Assembly (NCBI RefSeq): GCF_001636405.1 | Contig: NZ_KV440950.1 | Coordinates: 1,511,712 to 1,575,711, forward strand | Direction of reading: 5' to 3' | Source of the DNA: Peribacillus frigoritolerans | Lineage (GTDB): Bacteria; Bacillota; Bacilli; Bacillales; DSM-1321 | Length of the DNA: 64,000 nt | Part shown: positions 54,706 to 62,712 of the stretch, one piece after another | Layout of the letters: the number at the start of each line of letters is the position of its first letter | How positions within the stretch are numbered: position 1 is the first letter of the stretch | The notes under the pieces: model-generated | Told to the model about the DNA's origin: nothing | Databases searched by the model: none | Seen by the model: the letters and a program-made list of their open reading frames with translations, nothing else | Program-made: the position numbers and the translations under genes

Positions 54706-55386
54706 TTATTTCTTTAGCAAGTTTACGATTTCTTTAGCTTTTTCTAATGTAACTCCTTCAATGATACTGTTGTTTTTTCGAACAGCCGTACCGAAATGAT
54801 AGTGACCGGTATGCAGTTCGGAATGGATAGAAAGGATATTATCCTTATTCAATCCGCTTCCAACCAGTATGGCTATGTCGCCGCAGACTCTTTTCATTTG
54901 TTGAATCGTTTTCATGCTGCTAGGGAAATCCCCATGCCCGCCTGAGGTCAATATCGTAGTGATTTCTGGATATTTTGCTAGCATTTCAGCTGAAATGACA
55001 GGGTCGTGCGTATCATCGATGGCTCGGTGGAATGTAATTTCCAAACCTTCACATACGGTCAATAGTTCTTCGAGGTATGGTCGATTGATTTCGTTTTTTT
55101 CATTTAATGCACCTAATACGACCCCGTTCGCTCCCAGTGATCGAATGATTTGGATATCTTTTTTCATGATTTCCAAATCCTTTTGCGTATAGCAAAACGA
55201 CTGGCTGTGAGGCCTTACCATCACGTTGACTGGTATCTTCACTGAATTGACGACAGCTTCTATCAGGGCGTGGCTTGGAGTTAATCCACCCTCGGCTAAA
55301 GAACTGACAAGCTCGATTCGGTCTGCGCCCGATTCTTCGATCATTAGGGCATCTTCTATCGTTGTGGCAATGAATTCAATGTACAT
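54706..55386 (-). CDS. cutC: CutC family protein
   Basis: A 226-aa TIM-barrel protein. CutC motifs: GADRIELVSSLAEGGLTPS, IPVNVMVRP, FHRAIDD and ILTSGG. Named for copper homeostasis, though its enzymatic role is unsettled. The ATG at 55386 follows AGGAAAGGAAAATCC; the longer frame has no RBS. Single gene, minus strand. Confidence 0.9.
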   Translation of the reverse strand: MYIEFIATTIEDALMIEESGADRIELVSSLAEGGLTPSHALIEAVVNSVKIPVNVMVRPHSQSFCYTQKDLEIMKKDIQIIRSLGANGVVLGALNEKNEINRPYLEELLTVCEGLEITFHRAIDDTHDPVISAEMLAKYPEITTILTSGGHGDFPSSMKTIQQMKRVCGDIAILVGSGLNKDNILSIHSELHTGHYHFGTAVRKNNSIIEGVTLEKAKEIVNLLKK

Positions 55387-55603
55387 TGGATTTTCCTTTC
55401 CTGCATGCAAGTGTTATATGAATATTAAATCCATTAAAAATCGTAAAGTCAATTCATTAATAGTTTTCCACAAATGGAATATCTTTATTTCTCAAATTTA
55501 TGAAACGAAATGAACATTCAAACGTATAAAAACAGAATATATTCAATGGTATATTTATTCGGCGGGGTAATTAAATGAAAATATCATGACGGAGGTTATT
55601 TAA

Positions 55604-55870
55604 TTGGATAAAGAAAGTAAGGAAATAAAGAAATCAAGGTTTTACAAAGTAGGGATGGGGTTCCTTATCATTTCCCTTCTCACTTGGATCATTCCTGTCG
55701 CAGCTCCTTTTACGCCATTTTCGACAGCGGTTAAGGCTGGGGTCATAACAGGTGCGATTGTCTTTGCGGAAGTGATGTTTTGGGCAGGCGCGCTTTTGGT
55801 CGGGAAAGAAGTGGCCGCTAAATATAAAGGCTATTTAAACCCGAAAAATTGGAGAAAAGAAAAAGGCTGA
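55604..55870 (+). CDS. Small two-helix membrane protein ('transporter suffix' domain)
   Basis: An 88-aa protein with two helices (residues 15-38 and 46-68) and basic flanks, ending in KGYLNPKNWRKEKG. It matches the small family annotated 'transporter suffix domain' in Bacillus, as I recall. It starts with TTG after GACGGAGG. Possibly co-transcribed with the Nudix gene 39 bases on. Confidence 0.7.
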   Translation: MDKESKEIKKSRFYKVGMGFLIISLLTWIIPVAAPFTPFSTAVKAGVITGAIVFAEVMFWAGALLVGKEVAAKYKGYLNPKNWRKEKG

Positions 55871-55909
55871 AGCTGTTTTTTATAAAAAAGGGCTGGGAGT
55901 GAAGCTCCA

Positions 55910-56536
55910 ATGGGAACTGAGTTGTTGAAAGTTTTCGATTCCAATCGCATTCAAACCGGCGTGGCTTCGCGAGAGGAAGTACATAGATTGGGACATTGGC
56001 ATGAGGTTTTCCATTGCTGGTTCGCAAGTTCGGAAGCGGGCGTGGATTACCTATATCTTCAGCATCGTTGTGCGATGAAAAAAGATTATCCGAATCTATG
56101 GGATATTACGGCTGCCGGCCATTTACTGGCTCATGAGACGGTATACGACGGAGTAAGGGAGATTAAAGAAGAGCTGGGCATTGACGTTTCCTTTGACGAG
56201 TTGGTTCCATTAGGGATTATTGAATACCATCAAACGAAAGAAGGTTTCATCGACAAAGAACTGGCAAACGTCTTTCTATATGAACGTGCACATGGCTTCG
56301 GTGATTTCACCCTGCAGCCAGAAGAGGTTTCCGGGATGGTGAAGGTTGTGCTGACTGACTTCGAAGAGCTTTGGACCGAAGCGAAGGACAAAGTGAATAT
56401 TAAGGGATTTGAAATGAATCACGAAGGCCGCAGGATGATGATCGATCGATTTGTAGGACGGAATGAGTTCGTTCCGCATGATCGTTCCTATTATGACAGC
56501 ATCATTAGATTGATCAGAGAAAACCTCGCTAAATGA
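55910..56536 (+). CDS. Nudix hydrolase
   Basis: A 208-aa hydrolase of nucleoside-diphosphate derivatives. The Nudix box is AAGHLLAHETVYDGVREIKEELGI, covering GX5EX7REUXEEXGU, at about residues 64-87; REIKEELG carries the metal Glu. The N-terminal GHWHEVFHCWF fits the isopentenyl-diphosphate isomerase-like/YfcD group. RBS is weak (GGGAGTG). Strong terminator follows. Confidence 0.9.
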   Translation: MGTELLKVFDSNRIQTGVASREEVHRLGHWHEVFHCWFASSEAGVDYLYLQHRCAMKKDYPNLWDITAAGHLLAHETVYDGVREIKEELGIDVSFDELVPLGIIEYHQTKEGFIDKELANVFLYERAHGFGDFTLQPEEVSGMVKVVLTDFEELWTEAKDKVNIKGFEMNHEGRRMMIDRFVGRNEFVPHDRSYYDSIIRLIRENLAK

Positions 56537-56540
56537 AAAT

Positions 56541-56587
56541 AAAGCCCTGGCAAAACGATTCGAGTTTTGTCGGGGCTTTTCTTTTTT
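56541..56587 (+). terminator. Terminator of the Nudix gene
   Basis: AAAGCCC-CAAAAC / GTTTTG-GGGCTTT stem, then T-rich. Confidence 0.85.
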
Positions 56588-56840
56588 CTTGAAAAAAACA
56601 TTAAGTATATCGACCTGTATCTTTCCCGATCAACGGCAGCCTATTGGCTCGTTTTGTTCCAGCTTGATACGCATAAGTTCTTAGTTGTTACCTTATTTGT
56701 CCTGAATGGCTCATAGGGATAATGACTTTGTCTCTGTGATGATTCAGCTGATAAAGCGAGACACACCAGACTGTAATGATGATGCCAGGCTGCAACGTAA
56801 GGGCGGGGATGTAGTTTTTCAGAACTAGGGAATTTATCAC
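56588..56840. other. Intergenic stretch, unexplained
   Basis: No gene with a start is seen. On the minus strand a protein-like but start-less frame reads IIITVWCVSLYQLNHHRD (about 56740-56800), which may be a gene relic. Confidence 0.3.
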
Positions 56841-56866
56841 TTGTAAGAATATTACAAAATTGTAAG
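56841..56866. promoter_or_regulatory. Dyad upstream of the DUF2690 genes
   Basis: TTGTAAGAATATTACAA is a perfect TTGTAA-N5-TTACAA palindrome, followed by a third TTGTAAG half-site 3 bases on. Candidate operator for the two secreted proteins. Confidence 0.5.
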
Positions 56867-56907
56867 ATGAACAGTGTATAAATTTTGTTAAGGGGATGAG
56901 TGAAATA

Positions 56908-57369
56908 ATGAAAAAAATGGTTTTATGCATTTCATTTTTTGTAGCTTCTTTAGTCCTTTTTGGCTCCCTTGATTCTTTTGCGAACAAAGCTTCAGCCGAA
57001 ACACACACCTATGATGGAAAAAGTCCTTACTATAATAGTTGTGCGAATAGCGCTGTCACGAAGAAGTCGGTGAAAATTTATGCCAATGGCGGTTCTGCCA
57101 ATTTGGAATTGAAATTCAGCACTGTCTGTAAAACCGCCTGGGCGAAGATCACCCTAAGCAGACCGGCTAAAGCAGATGGTGAGGCAACGGCATTGGTTGT
57201 CCGCAATACTGATAATAAACAATTCAGCTGTGCATCTCCTGGAGGAAATGGTGAAATAAATAAAGGTCAAACGTCATGCTATACACCGATGGTATATGAT
57301 TTAGATCCGCGAAAAGCAAAAGCGGTAGCCTTTTGGCCATATACAGCAGGTGAAACCGACTGGTATTAA
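56908..57369 (+). CDS. Secreted DUF2690 protein, paralogue 1
   Basis: A 153-aa exported protein. The signal peptide (KKMVLCISFFVASLVLFGSL, cut after about ASAE) precedes a DUF2690 domain: HTYDGKSPYYNSCANSAVT, LELKFSTVCKTAWAKITL and YTPMVYD. Four Cys suggest two disulfides in the mature form. DUF2690 is better known from Actinobacteria; function is unknown. RBS AAGGGGATGAG favours ATG 56908 over 56896. Forms a tandem with paralogue 2. Confidence 0.8.
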   Translation: MKKMVLCISFFVASLVLFGSLDSFANKASAETHTYDGKSPYYNSCANSAVTKKSVKIYANGGSANLELKFSTVCKTAWAKITLSRPAKADGEATALVVRNTDNKQFSCASPGGNGEINKGQTSCYTPMVYDLDPRKAKAVAFWPYTAGETDWY

Positions 57370-57420
57370 TGAAAAAAGAAAAACCTTCATCTATATTTTT
57401 GCAAAGAAAGGATGAATGAA

Positions 57421-57897
57421 TTGAATAAAAAGCTTAAAATGATAGGTTTATCCATGGTGATGACACTGTCGATGTTTATTGTCGACTTTGGATTTGGAAA
57501 AAATCAAGCACTGGCCGAAACACACACCTATGATGGAAAAAGTCCATACTATAATAGTTGTGCAAATTCGGCGGTAACGAAGGATAAAAAATGGATCGAT
57601 TCCAATTCGTACGTAGAATTGAAATACAGCACTGTGTGTAAAACCGCCTGGGCAAAAGTGACCGTAACACGCCCCGCCGTATACAATCATGAAGCGGATG
57701 CGAGAATCGTCCGAAGTACTGATGGTAAGGCCTATACATGCTCAAGTTCCGGGGGCAATGGTGTCGTGAATATCGGGCAGACCTCATGCTATACACCAAT
57801 GGTATATGATTATGACCCGCGCAAAGCACAGGCCCAAGGGATCCATGCGATTCCAAATAGTGATGCCTATAATAAAGCGGTGACTATTTGGTACTAA
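57421..57897 (+). CDS. Secreted DUF2690 protein, paralogue 2
   Basis: A 158-aa exported protein, about two thirds identical to its neighbour over the mature part (HTYDGKSPYYNSCANSAVT and the CKTAWAKVTVTRPA stretch). The signal peptide is MNKKLKMIGLSMVMTLSMFI with cleavage near ALAE. A TTG start at 57421 has a better distance to AAAGGATG than the in-frame ATG at 57412, which is also possible. Probably a recent tandem duplication, transcribed together. Confidence 0.8.
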   Translation: MNKKLKMIGLSMVMTLSMFIVDFGFGKNQALAETHTYDGKSPYYNSCANSAVTKDKKWIDSNSYVELKYSTVCKTAWAKVTVTRPAVYNHEADARIVRSTDGKAYTCSSSGGNGVVNIGQTSCYTPMVYDYDPRKAQAQGIHAIPNSDAYNKAVTIWY

Positions 57898-57910
57898 AAA
57901 ACAAAAACGC

Positions 57911-57943
57911 AAAAAAGCATCCTTATAGCCGGATGCTTTTTTT
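57911..57943. terminator. Bidirectional terminator
   Basis: AAAAAAGCATCC / GGATGCTTTTTT stem between convergent genes. Confidence 0.9.
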
Positions 57944-58465
57944 GCGGTCAGATTGTGCTTCCAATTGAAGTAGATATCGTTTCATCTCCGTACCTCCACG
58001 GTAGCCGGTAATGGCCCCGTTTTTTCCGATAACCCGGTGACAGGGCACCGTGATCAGAATTGGATTGGCGCCAATGGCCGTACCAACCGCCCGAACAGCT
58101 GCAGGTCTTTGGATGATTTGGGCAATATCGGAATAGGAACAGGTTTGTCCATAGGGTATTTCATTCAGCGCTGCCCAAATTTCTTGTTGAAAGGGGGTGC
58201 CTTTTACATCTGCGGGAAGAGAGAAAGTCTGCCTGGTTCCTTCGAAATATTCTTGTAGTTCTTTTAGATAGGGATTTAATGCTTTTTCATTTTCAACAAG
58301 GTTCGCATTTGGAAAGCGTTTTTGCATCATGGACTTCAGTTCTTCATACGTTTGACCGGGAGAGCCTACATAGCAAAGCCCTTTTTCCGTCCTGGCCACA
58401 TATAATTGCCACTTATCATAATGCAATATGGCCCAGTCAATGGTTTGTTTTTTATCGTTCTTCAT
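57923..58465 (-). CDS. adaB: Methylated-DNA-protein-cysteine methyltransferase
   Basis: Repairs O6-methylguanine by transferring the methyl to its own Cys. A 180-aa Ogt/AdaB protein: the active-site motif is ITVPCHRVIGKNGAITGY. The ATG at 58465 lies within the end of adaA, in another frame, after GGAGCGTGAAGC; the longer frame from 58504 is unlikely. Second gene of the adaA-adaB operon, like B. subtilis. Confidence 0.93.
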   Translation of the reverse strand: MKNDKKQTIDWAILHYDKWQLYVARTEKGLCYVGSPGQTYEELKSMMQKRFPNANLVENEKALNPYLKELQEYFEGTRQTFSLPADVKGTPFQQEIWAALNEIPYGQTCSYSDIAQIIQRPAAVRAVGTAIGANPILITVPCHRVIGKNGAITGYRGGTEMKRYLLQLEAQSDRKKSIRL

Positions 58466-59051
58466 TTGCTTCACGCTCCAAAGCTTGAGTTTTGAGATAA
58501 GCATTCCTATATCCTGAAGGGGTATTCCCCATTTTCCTTTTGAATAACGTCATGAAATAGGGTGTACTGGAGAACCCGGCAGCGAAGCCTATTTCAGTTA
58601 TCGGCAGTTCGGAAGTTTCCAGCAGCCTCACCGCTTTTTCAAGGCGAAGCCGCTGAATGTATTCAGTGGGCGATATTCCCTTCACTCGCTTGAATGATCG
58701 TTGTAAATGATACGGGCTGCCGTGGGAAATATCCGCCAATTTGTTCAAAGTGAGGGGTTCGCTGTAATGGGTGTCGATCCATTCGGCTATTTGTTCAACC
58801 CATTCTTCTGTCGGCACATTCAGTCCTTCCGGTTTACATCGTTTACAAGGCCGGAACTCCTCTTCCAAAGCCATCATGGCATTTTTGAAGATCTTCACGT
58901 TTTCCTTTTTAGGTACCCTTGATTTACAGGAGGGCCTGCAAAAGATGCCTGTCGTAATTACCCCGTATAAAAAATGATCATCATATGCTGCATCACAATC
59001 TATAATAGCTTTCCAATACTCATTCGGGAAATCTGCTTTTTTCGGATTCAC
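58452..59051 (-). CDS. adaA: Methylphosphotriester-DNA methyltransferase and activator (AdaA)
   Basis: Senses methylated DNA phosphate by self-methylation on Cys and then activates the alkylation-repair genes. The 199-aa protein has an Ada zinc domain (TTGIFCRPSCKSRVPK...RPCKRCKPEG, four Cys; the first is the methyl acceptor) and an AraC-type HTH (NKLADISHGSPYHLQRSFKR). GTG at 59051 follows GGAGAGGTGAATGGA; the upstream part of the longer frame looks non-coding. Divergent from alkA; two AGCAAGATAACGTA boxes lie between. Confidence 0.92.
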   Translation of the reverse strand: MNPKKADFPNEYWKAIIDCDAAYDDHFLYGVITTGIFCRPSCKSRVPKKENVKIFKNAMMALEEEFRPCKRCKPEGLNVPTEEWVEQIAEWIDTHYSEPLTLNKLADISHGSPYHLQRSFKRVKGISPTEYIQRLRLEKAVRLLETSELPITEIGFAAGFSSTPYFMTLFKRKMGNTPSGYRNAYLKTQALEREANEER

Positions 59052-59115
59052 TCCATTCACCTCTCCATTTAGTATACAAGAAAGGGTTGATATACAAACA
59101 TTTTGATAATATAAA

Positions 59116-59186
59116 AGCAAGATAACGTAATTGTTCAATAAATTTTGTTAAAATTAGGGAGTTGAATGAAAGAGCAAGATAACGTA
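59116..59186. promoter_or_regulatory. Two direct AdaA-box-like repeats between adaA and alkA
   Basis: AGCAAGATAACGTA occurs exactly at 59116-59129 and 59173-59186, 57 bp apart in the same orientation. It resembles the AAAGCGCAAGA core of the E. coli Ada box. Candidate sites for methylated AdaA. Confidence 0.65.
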
Positions 59187-59225
59187 TCGGTTTGTCATTA
59201 GAATAAAGCTAAAGGAGGGAGCAGG

Positions 59226-60152
59226 ATGAAAGAGACATTATCAAATGATGAAGGCATAAATGAATTGAGTATTCGTGCACCAAAAGAGTTTAGTTTTTCG
59301 GAAAATCTTAAATATTTATCAAGATCCTCCAATGAATGTCTGTTCGATATTGTTGATCAAAAAATTTATCGAGCACTTGTTGTCGAAAACGAGACACTTT
59401 TAGTAGAAATCAGTGCTTTGAATGAAACGGAGCTGAACGTTCGTTTCCCAGGACGAACTGCACCGGTGGATAATCAGGTAAAGAATGCTGTTTCCCAATA
59501 CGTTCGTCACTGGTTCGATCTTGAGACAAATCTGCTTCCTTTTTATGAGCTGGCCCAAAAGGACCCTTTATTGCAAAAGCCGGTAAGCCAATTCTTCGGC
59601 TTGAGAAATATGGGCATCCCTGATTTATTTGAAGCGATTGCCTGGGGAATACTTGGTCAGCAGATTAACTTGACTTATGCCTATACCTTGAAACGGAGGC
59701 TTGTGGAGGGATTTGGTGAATATGTTGAATTCGAAGGAAAGCAATATTGGCTGTTTCCGACACCTGATGCAATCGCGAAATTGACCGTCGAAGATTTTGC
59801 CGATTTGAGGATGACGGTAAAGAAGTGTGAATATTTAATAGGTGTTGCTCAACTGATTGCAGAAGGGGAACTAACTAAAGAAAAGTTGTTGAATGCAAAG
59901 GATGTAAAAGAGGCTGAAAAAATGCTGACCAACATACGGGGAATCGGTCCGTGGACAGCGAACTATGTCTTGATGCGCTGTTTGCGTTTTCCAGCAGCCT
60001 TTCCCATCGATGACGTCGGGCTGCATAATTCCATGAAACTGCTCATGCAAACAGAAGCAAAACCAACGAAAGCGGAAATCCGGAAACTATCGGAAGCGTG
60101 GGCCGATTGGGAATCCTATGCAACCTTCTATTTATGGAGATTGCTATATTGA
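59226..60152 (+). CDS. alkA: DNA-3-methyladenine glycosylase II
   Basis: Excises 3-methyladenine and other alkylated bases. The 308-aa protein has the AlkA N-terminal beta domain and the HhH-GPD core: LFEAIAWGILGQQINLTYA, IRGIGPWTANYVLMR and the catalytic Asp of FPIDDVGLHN. RBS AAAGGAGGGAGCAGG precedes the ATG. Completes, with divergent adaA-adaB, the adaptive response to alkylation. Confidence 0.94.
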   Translation: MKETLSNDEGINELSIRAPKEFSFSENLKYLSRSSNECLFDIVDQKIYRALVVENETLLVEISALNETELNVRFPGRTAPVDNQVKNAVSQYVRHWFDLETNLLPFYELAQKDPLLQKPVSQFFGLRNMGIPDLFEAIAWGILGQQINLTYAYTLKRRLVEGFGEYVEFEGKQYWLFPTPDAIAKLTVEDFADLRMTVKKCEYLIGVAQLIAEGELTKEKLLNAKDVKEAEKMLTNIRGIGPWTANYVLMRCLRFPAAFPIDDVGLHNSMKLLMQTEAKPTKAEIRKLSEAWADWESYATFYLWRLLY

Positions 60153-60178
60153 ATCCCGGATAGAAAACTGCAAGTAAC

Positions 60179-60332
60179 GTCGATAAAACTCCATATTCGG
60201 AGATAAAACAATAAATTTCGTTGATATATCTCTATATTCGGAGCTAAAACAATAGATTTCGTCGATATATCTCTATATTCGGAGATAAACCTGTAAATTA
60301 CGTCGATATATCCCCATATCCGGAGATATATC
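60179..60332. repeat. Tandem array, 41-bp units
   Basis: Units begin CGTCGATA at 60179, 60219, 60260 and 60301; the period is 40-41. Each contains CTATATTCGGAGATA with palindromic ATCTC/GGAGAT flanks. Non-coding, between alkA and the next gene. Unrelated in sequence to the ACTCACGAGTAAA arrays. Confidence 0.85.
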
Positions 60333-60422
60333 TATTTTCTTTTATAAATGCCTTTCCAGCCCAGACACGTTGGGCCCATATTTCATAACTTATTACATTC
60401 AATCTTATAGAAGTGAATGATC

Positions 60423-60842
60423 ATGTATATGTACCCAACGTATCAGTATGAAGATCAAGCTTATCTTGAACGGCAGTTTCCCGGTCTATCTGGCTTTCCG
60501 GGCATACCAGGATCACCGGGCTTTCCAGGCCAACCCGGTTTTCCCGGTGTGCCTCAATTTCCGGGTCAGCCAGGACCACCGCCGGGTTCGCAAGCACCTA
60601 CAGCTCCTCCGCCAGCGTTTATTCCCCAACAGCAATCGGCTTCAGCATTTGCGATAGATCCAGGTGCGATTTCCTTTTGTCTGTTCAGGAATACTTTTAT
60701 ATGGCTAAACAATGGTGCGCGTTTCTGGTATTACCCAATCTTCGTCGGTCCGCGTTCTGTTGCGGGCTTCAGGTGGAATGGCAGGTTCTGGACGATTTTT
60801 GGCATCGATACAAGACAAATCAATTCATTTACCTGTTTTTGA
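60423..60842 (+). CDS. Collagen-like Gly/Pro-rich protein
   Basis: A 139-aa protein. Residues 17-50 form about a dozen Gly-X-Y triplets (GFPGIPGSPGFPGQPGFPG), then a Pro-rich linker and a C-terminal aromatic domain (FWYYPIFVGPRSVAGFRWNG). This is the style of Bacillus spore-surface and matrix proteins. No signal peptide. The start (ATG 60423, or 60417) has a weak AAGTGA RBS. A strong terminator follows. Confidence 0.75.
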   Translation: MYMYPTYQYEDQAYLERQFPGLSGFPGIPGSPGFPGQPGFPGVPQFPGQPGPPPGSQAPTAPPPAFIPQQQSASAFAIDPGAISFCLFRNTFIWLNNGARFWYYPIFVGPRSVAGFRWNGRFWTIFGIDTRQINSFTCF

Positions 60843-60843
60843 A

Positions 60844-60880
60844 AAAATGCTCAAAGGAAATGTTTCCTTTGAGCATTTTA
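60844..60880 (+). terminator. Terminator of the collagen-like gene
   Basis: AAAATGCTCAAAGGAAA / TTTCCTTTGAGCATTTT, perfect stem with a 2-base loop. Confidence 0.85.
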
Positions 60881-61123
60881 TGTTTCAGATTGTTTTGCTT
60901 TCAAGACAGAACCAGCATTGTCCAAAGATAACATCATTAAGATTACAAGGTGGAAAACAACTGCTCCTTGAACTTCGCACCATCATCGGCGTGTCCATTT
61001 TTCTTAAATAGGACACTGAGAAATAGTCGGTCAACAATGTTCAATATTTAATAGAAATGGTAAAATCATTATGCTCCTATAAAAATTAGTGAACGAAAAT
61101 GAAAATAGAGGATGCTGTTGAAT

Positions 61124-62701
61124 ATGAGGAAAGTATCGCTGGAAACCAAGATTCTCGGGTTAGTCCTATCGTTGAGCCTGTTTTTGATCCTGTTATTGAC
61201 GACTACTTTTTCCTATATGGAAGGAAGGCAAATAGCGAAGGATAAAGGTCAATTGGCGTTGGAGCTTTCAAAGACGATTAGCTTCATGCCTACCGTTACA
61301 GAGGCCTTTAAGACGGATGATCCCGCTGGCATCATCCAGCCGATTGCCGAAAAGATCCGCAGGGAAACAGGTGCTGAGTTCATCGTTGTGGGGAATGCAG
61401 AGGGAATTCGCTATTCCCATCCGCTGGCTTCCGAAATTGGGAAGCGGATGGAAGGCGGGGATAATAGCAGGGCCATTCGGGAAGGCGAATATTATGTCTC
61501 CGAAGCGGCAGGATCACTCGGCCTTTCCATTCGGGGAAAGTCACCGGTATTCAATGAGGATGGAAAAATAATTGGAATCGTCTCCGTCGGTTTTTTGGTG
61601 GACGATGTCCGCGCCCAAATTTTCAAGGATTTGTCCAAGGAGATGATTGTATCTTTAGTGGCCATCATGATCTCGATCATTGGCAGTTATATGCTGGCAA
61701 GGAGCATACGTAAAGATACACTGGGGCTGGAACCATTTGAAATCGCCAATTTATATAAAGAAAAAAATGCAGTGCTTCAATCGGTGAAAGAAGGGATTCT
61801 GGCCATTGACCAAAATGGGCTGATTACCTCGATGAATCAGCCGGCAAAAAAATTGCTGGATATTAAAGAGTCCGTTCGCCATTTGAACGTCGATGGCCTT
61901 TTTCCTTCGAAATATTTATTCGAGGTGCTGAAGTCCGGTGAACCGCAAGTGGATAAGGAGATTTCATGGGAAGACAAATCCGTTATCGTCAATTGTACGC
62001 CAATTTTCGATAGTGAAGGGGTAAGCGGTGTTGTTGCTTCGTTCCGTGATCGAACGGAAATTGAGGAAATGGTCAACACATTATCGGAAGTGAAGATGCA
62101 TTCAGAGGATTTAAGGGCACAAACCCATGAATTCACCAATAAACTATACGTCCTTTCAGGTTTGATACAATTAGGGGAATACGATGAAGCTATCGATATG
62201 ATTCAAAGCGAAACTTCAGAGTTGCATTCATTGAACCGTGTCGTGTTCGAACAGATAAAGGATACAAAGGTACAAGCCCTGTTACTTGGCAAGATCGGGA
62301 AAGCATCTGAGAAGAAGATCATCTTTGAAATAGACGCACAAAGCTACCTGGAGAAACTGCCGGATCATATAAAATTGTCACAACTAACATTGATTCTAGG
62401 CAACATTATCGATAATGCACTTGAAGCGGTTTCAAGCATGGAGGAGCCGCTCGTGAAATTTTTCGCCACAGATATCGGAAATGATATGGTATTTGAAGTG
62501 AGTGATAACGGAAAAGGAATACCTGAGGATGCCATCGCCCATATTTTCGATCGGGGTTTCACTTCGAAAAACAGCGGAAGTCCGAGTGGTTATGGACTTT
62601 CGAATGCAGATCATGTCGTCAAAGAGCTGGGCGGCATCATCGAAGTTCAAAGCGAGGGTGGAAACACCATATTCACCGTTTATCTTCCTAAAGAACAGTA
62701 A
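61124..62701 (+). CDS. Sensor histidine kinase, CitA/DcuS family
   Basis: A 525-aa kinase paralogous to CitS above. TM1 (residues 8-30), a PDC sensor domain (about 35-170, GIRYSHPLASEIGK and FNEDGKIIGIVSVGFL), TM2, a PAS domain (about 215-320), the phospho-acceptor helix THEFTNKLYVLSGL and the HATPase (NIIDNALEA) follow in order. It is expected to sense a C4-dicarboxylate or citrate outside the cell, as MalK or DctS do. The ATG at 61124 is placed 8 bases after AGAGGATG; 61112 is also possible. The RR gene follows by 11 bases. Confidence 0.88.
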   Translation: MRKVSLETKILGLVLSLSLFLILLLTTTFSYMEGRQIAKDKGQLALELSKTISFMPTVTEAFKTDDPAGIIQPIAEKIRRETGAEFIVVGNAEGIRYSHPLASEIGKRMEGGDNSRAIREGEYYVSEAAGSLGLSIRGKSPVFNEDGKIIGIVSVGFLVDDVRAQIFKDLSKEMIVSLVAIMISIIGSYMLARSIRKDTLGLEPFEIANLYKEKNAVLQSVKEGILAIDQNGLITSMNQPAKKLLDIKESVRHLNVDGLFPSKYLFEVLKSGEPQVDKEISWEDKSVIVNCTPIFDSEGVSGVVASFRDRTEIEEMVNTLSEVKMHSEDLRAQTHEFTNKLYVLSGLIQLGEYDEAIDMIQSETSELHSLNRVVFEQIKDTKVQALLLGKIGKASEKKIIFEIDAQSYLEKLPDHIKLSQLTLILGNIIDNALEAVSSMEEPLVKFFATDIGNDMVFEVSDNGKGIPEDAIAHIFDRGFTSKNSGSPSGYGLSNADHVVKELGGIIEVQSEGGNTIFTVYLPKEQ

Positions 62702-62712
62702 GGAGGGAAAGA

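Noticed and set aside
57923..59138. adaA and adaB starts at the longest possible frames
   Set aside because: The added residues are not similar to Ada proteins, and better RBSs lie at 59051 and 58465.
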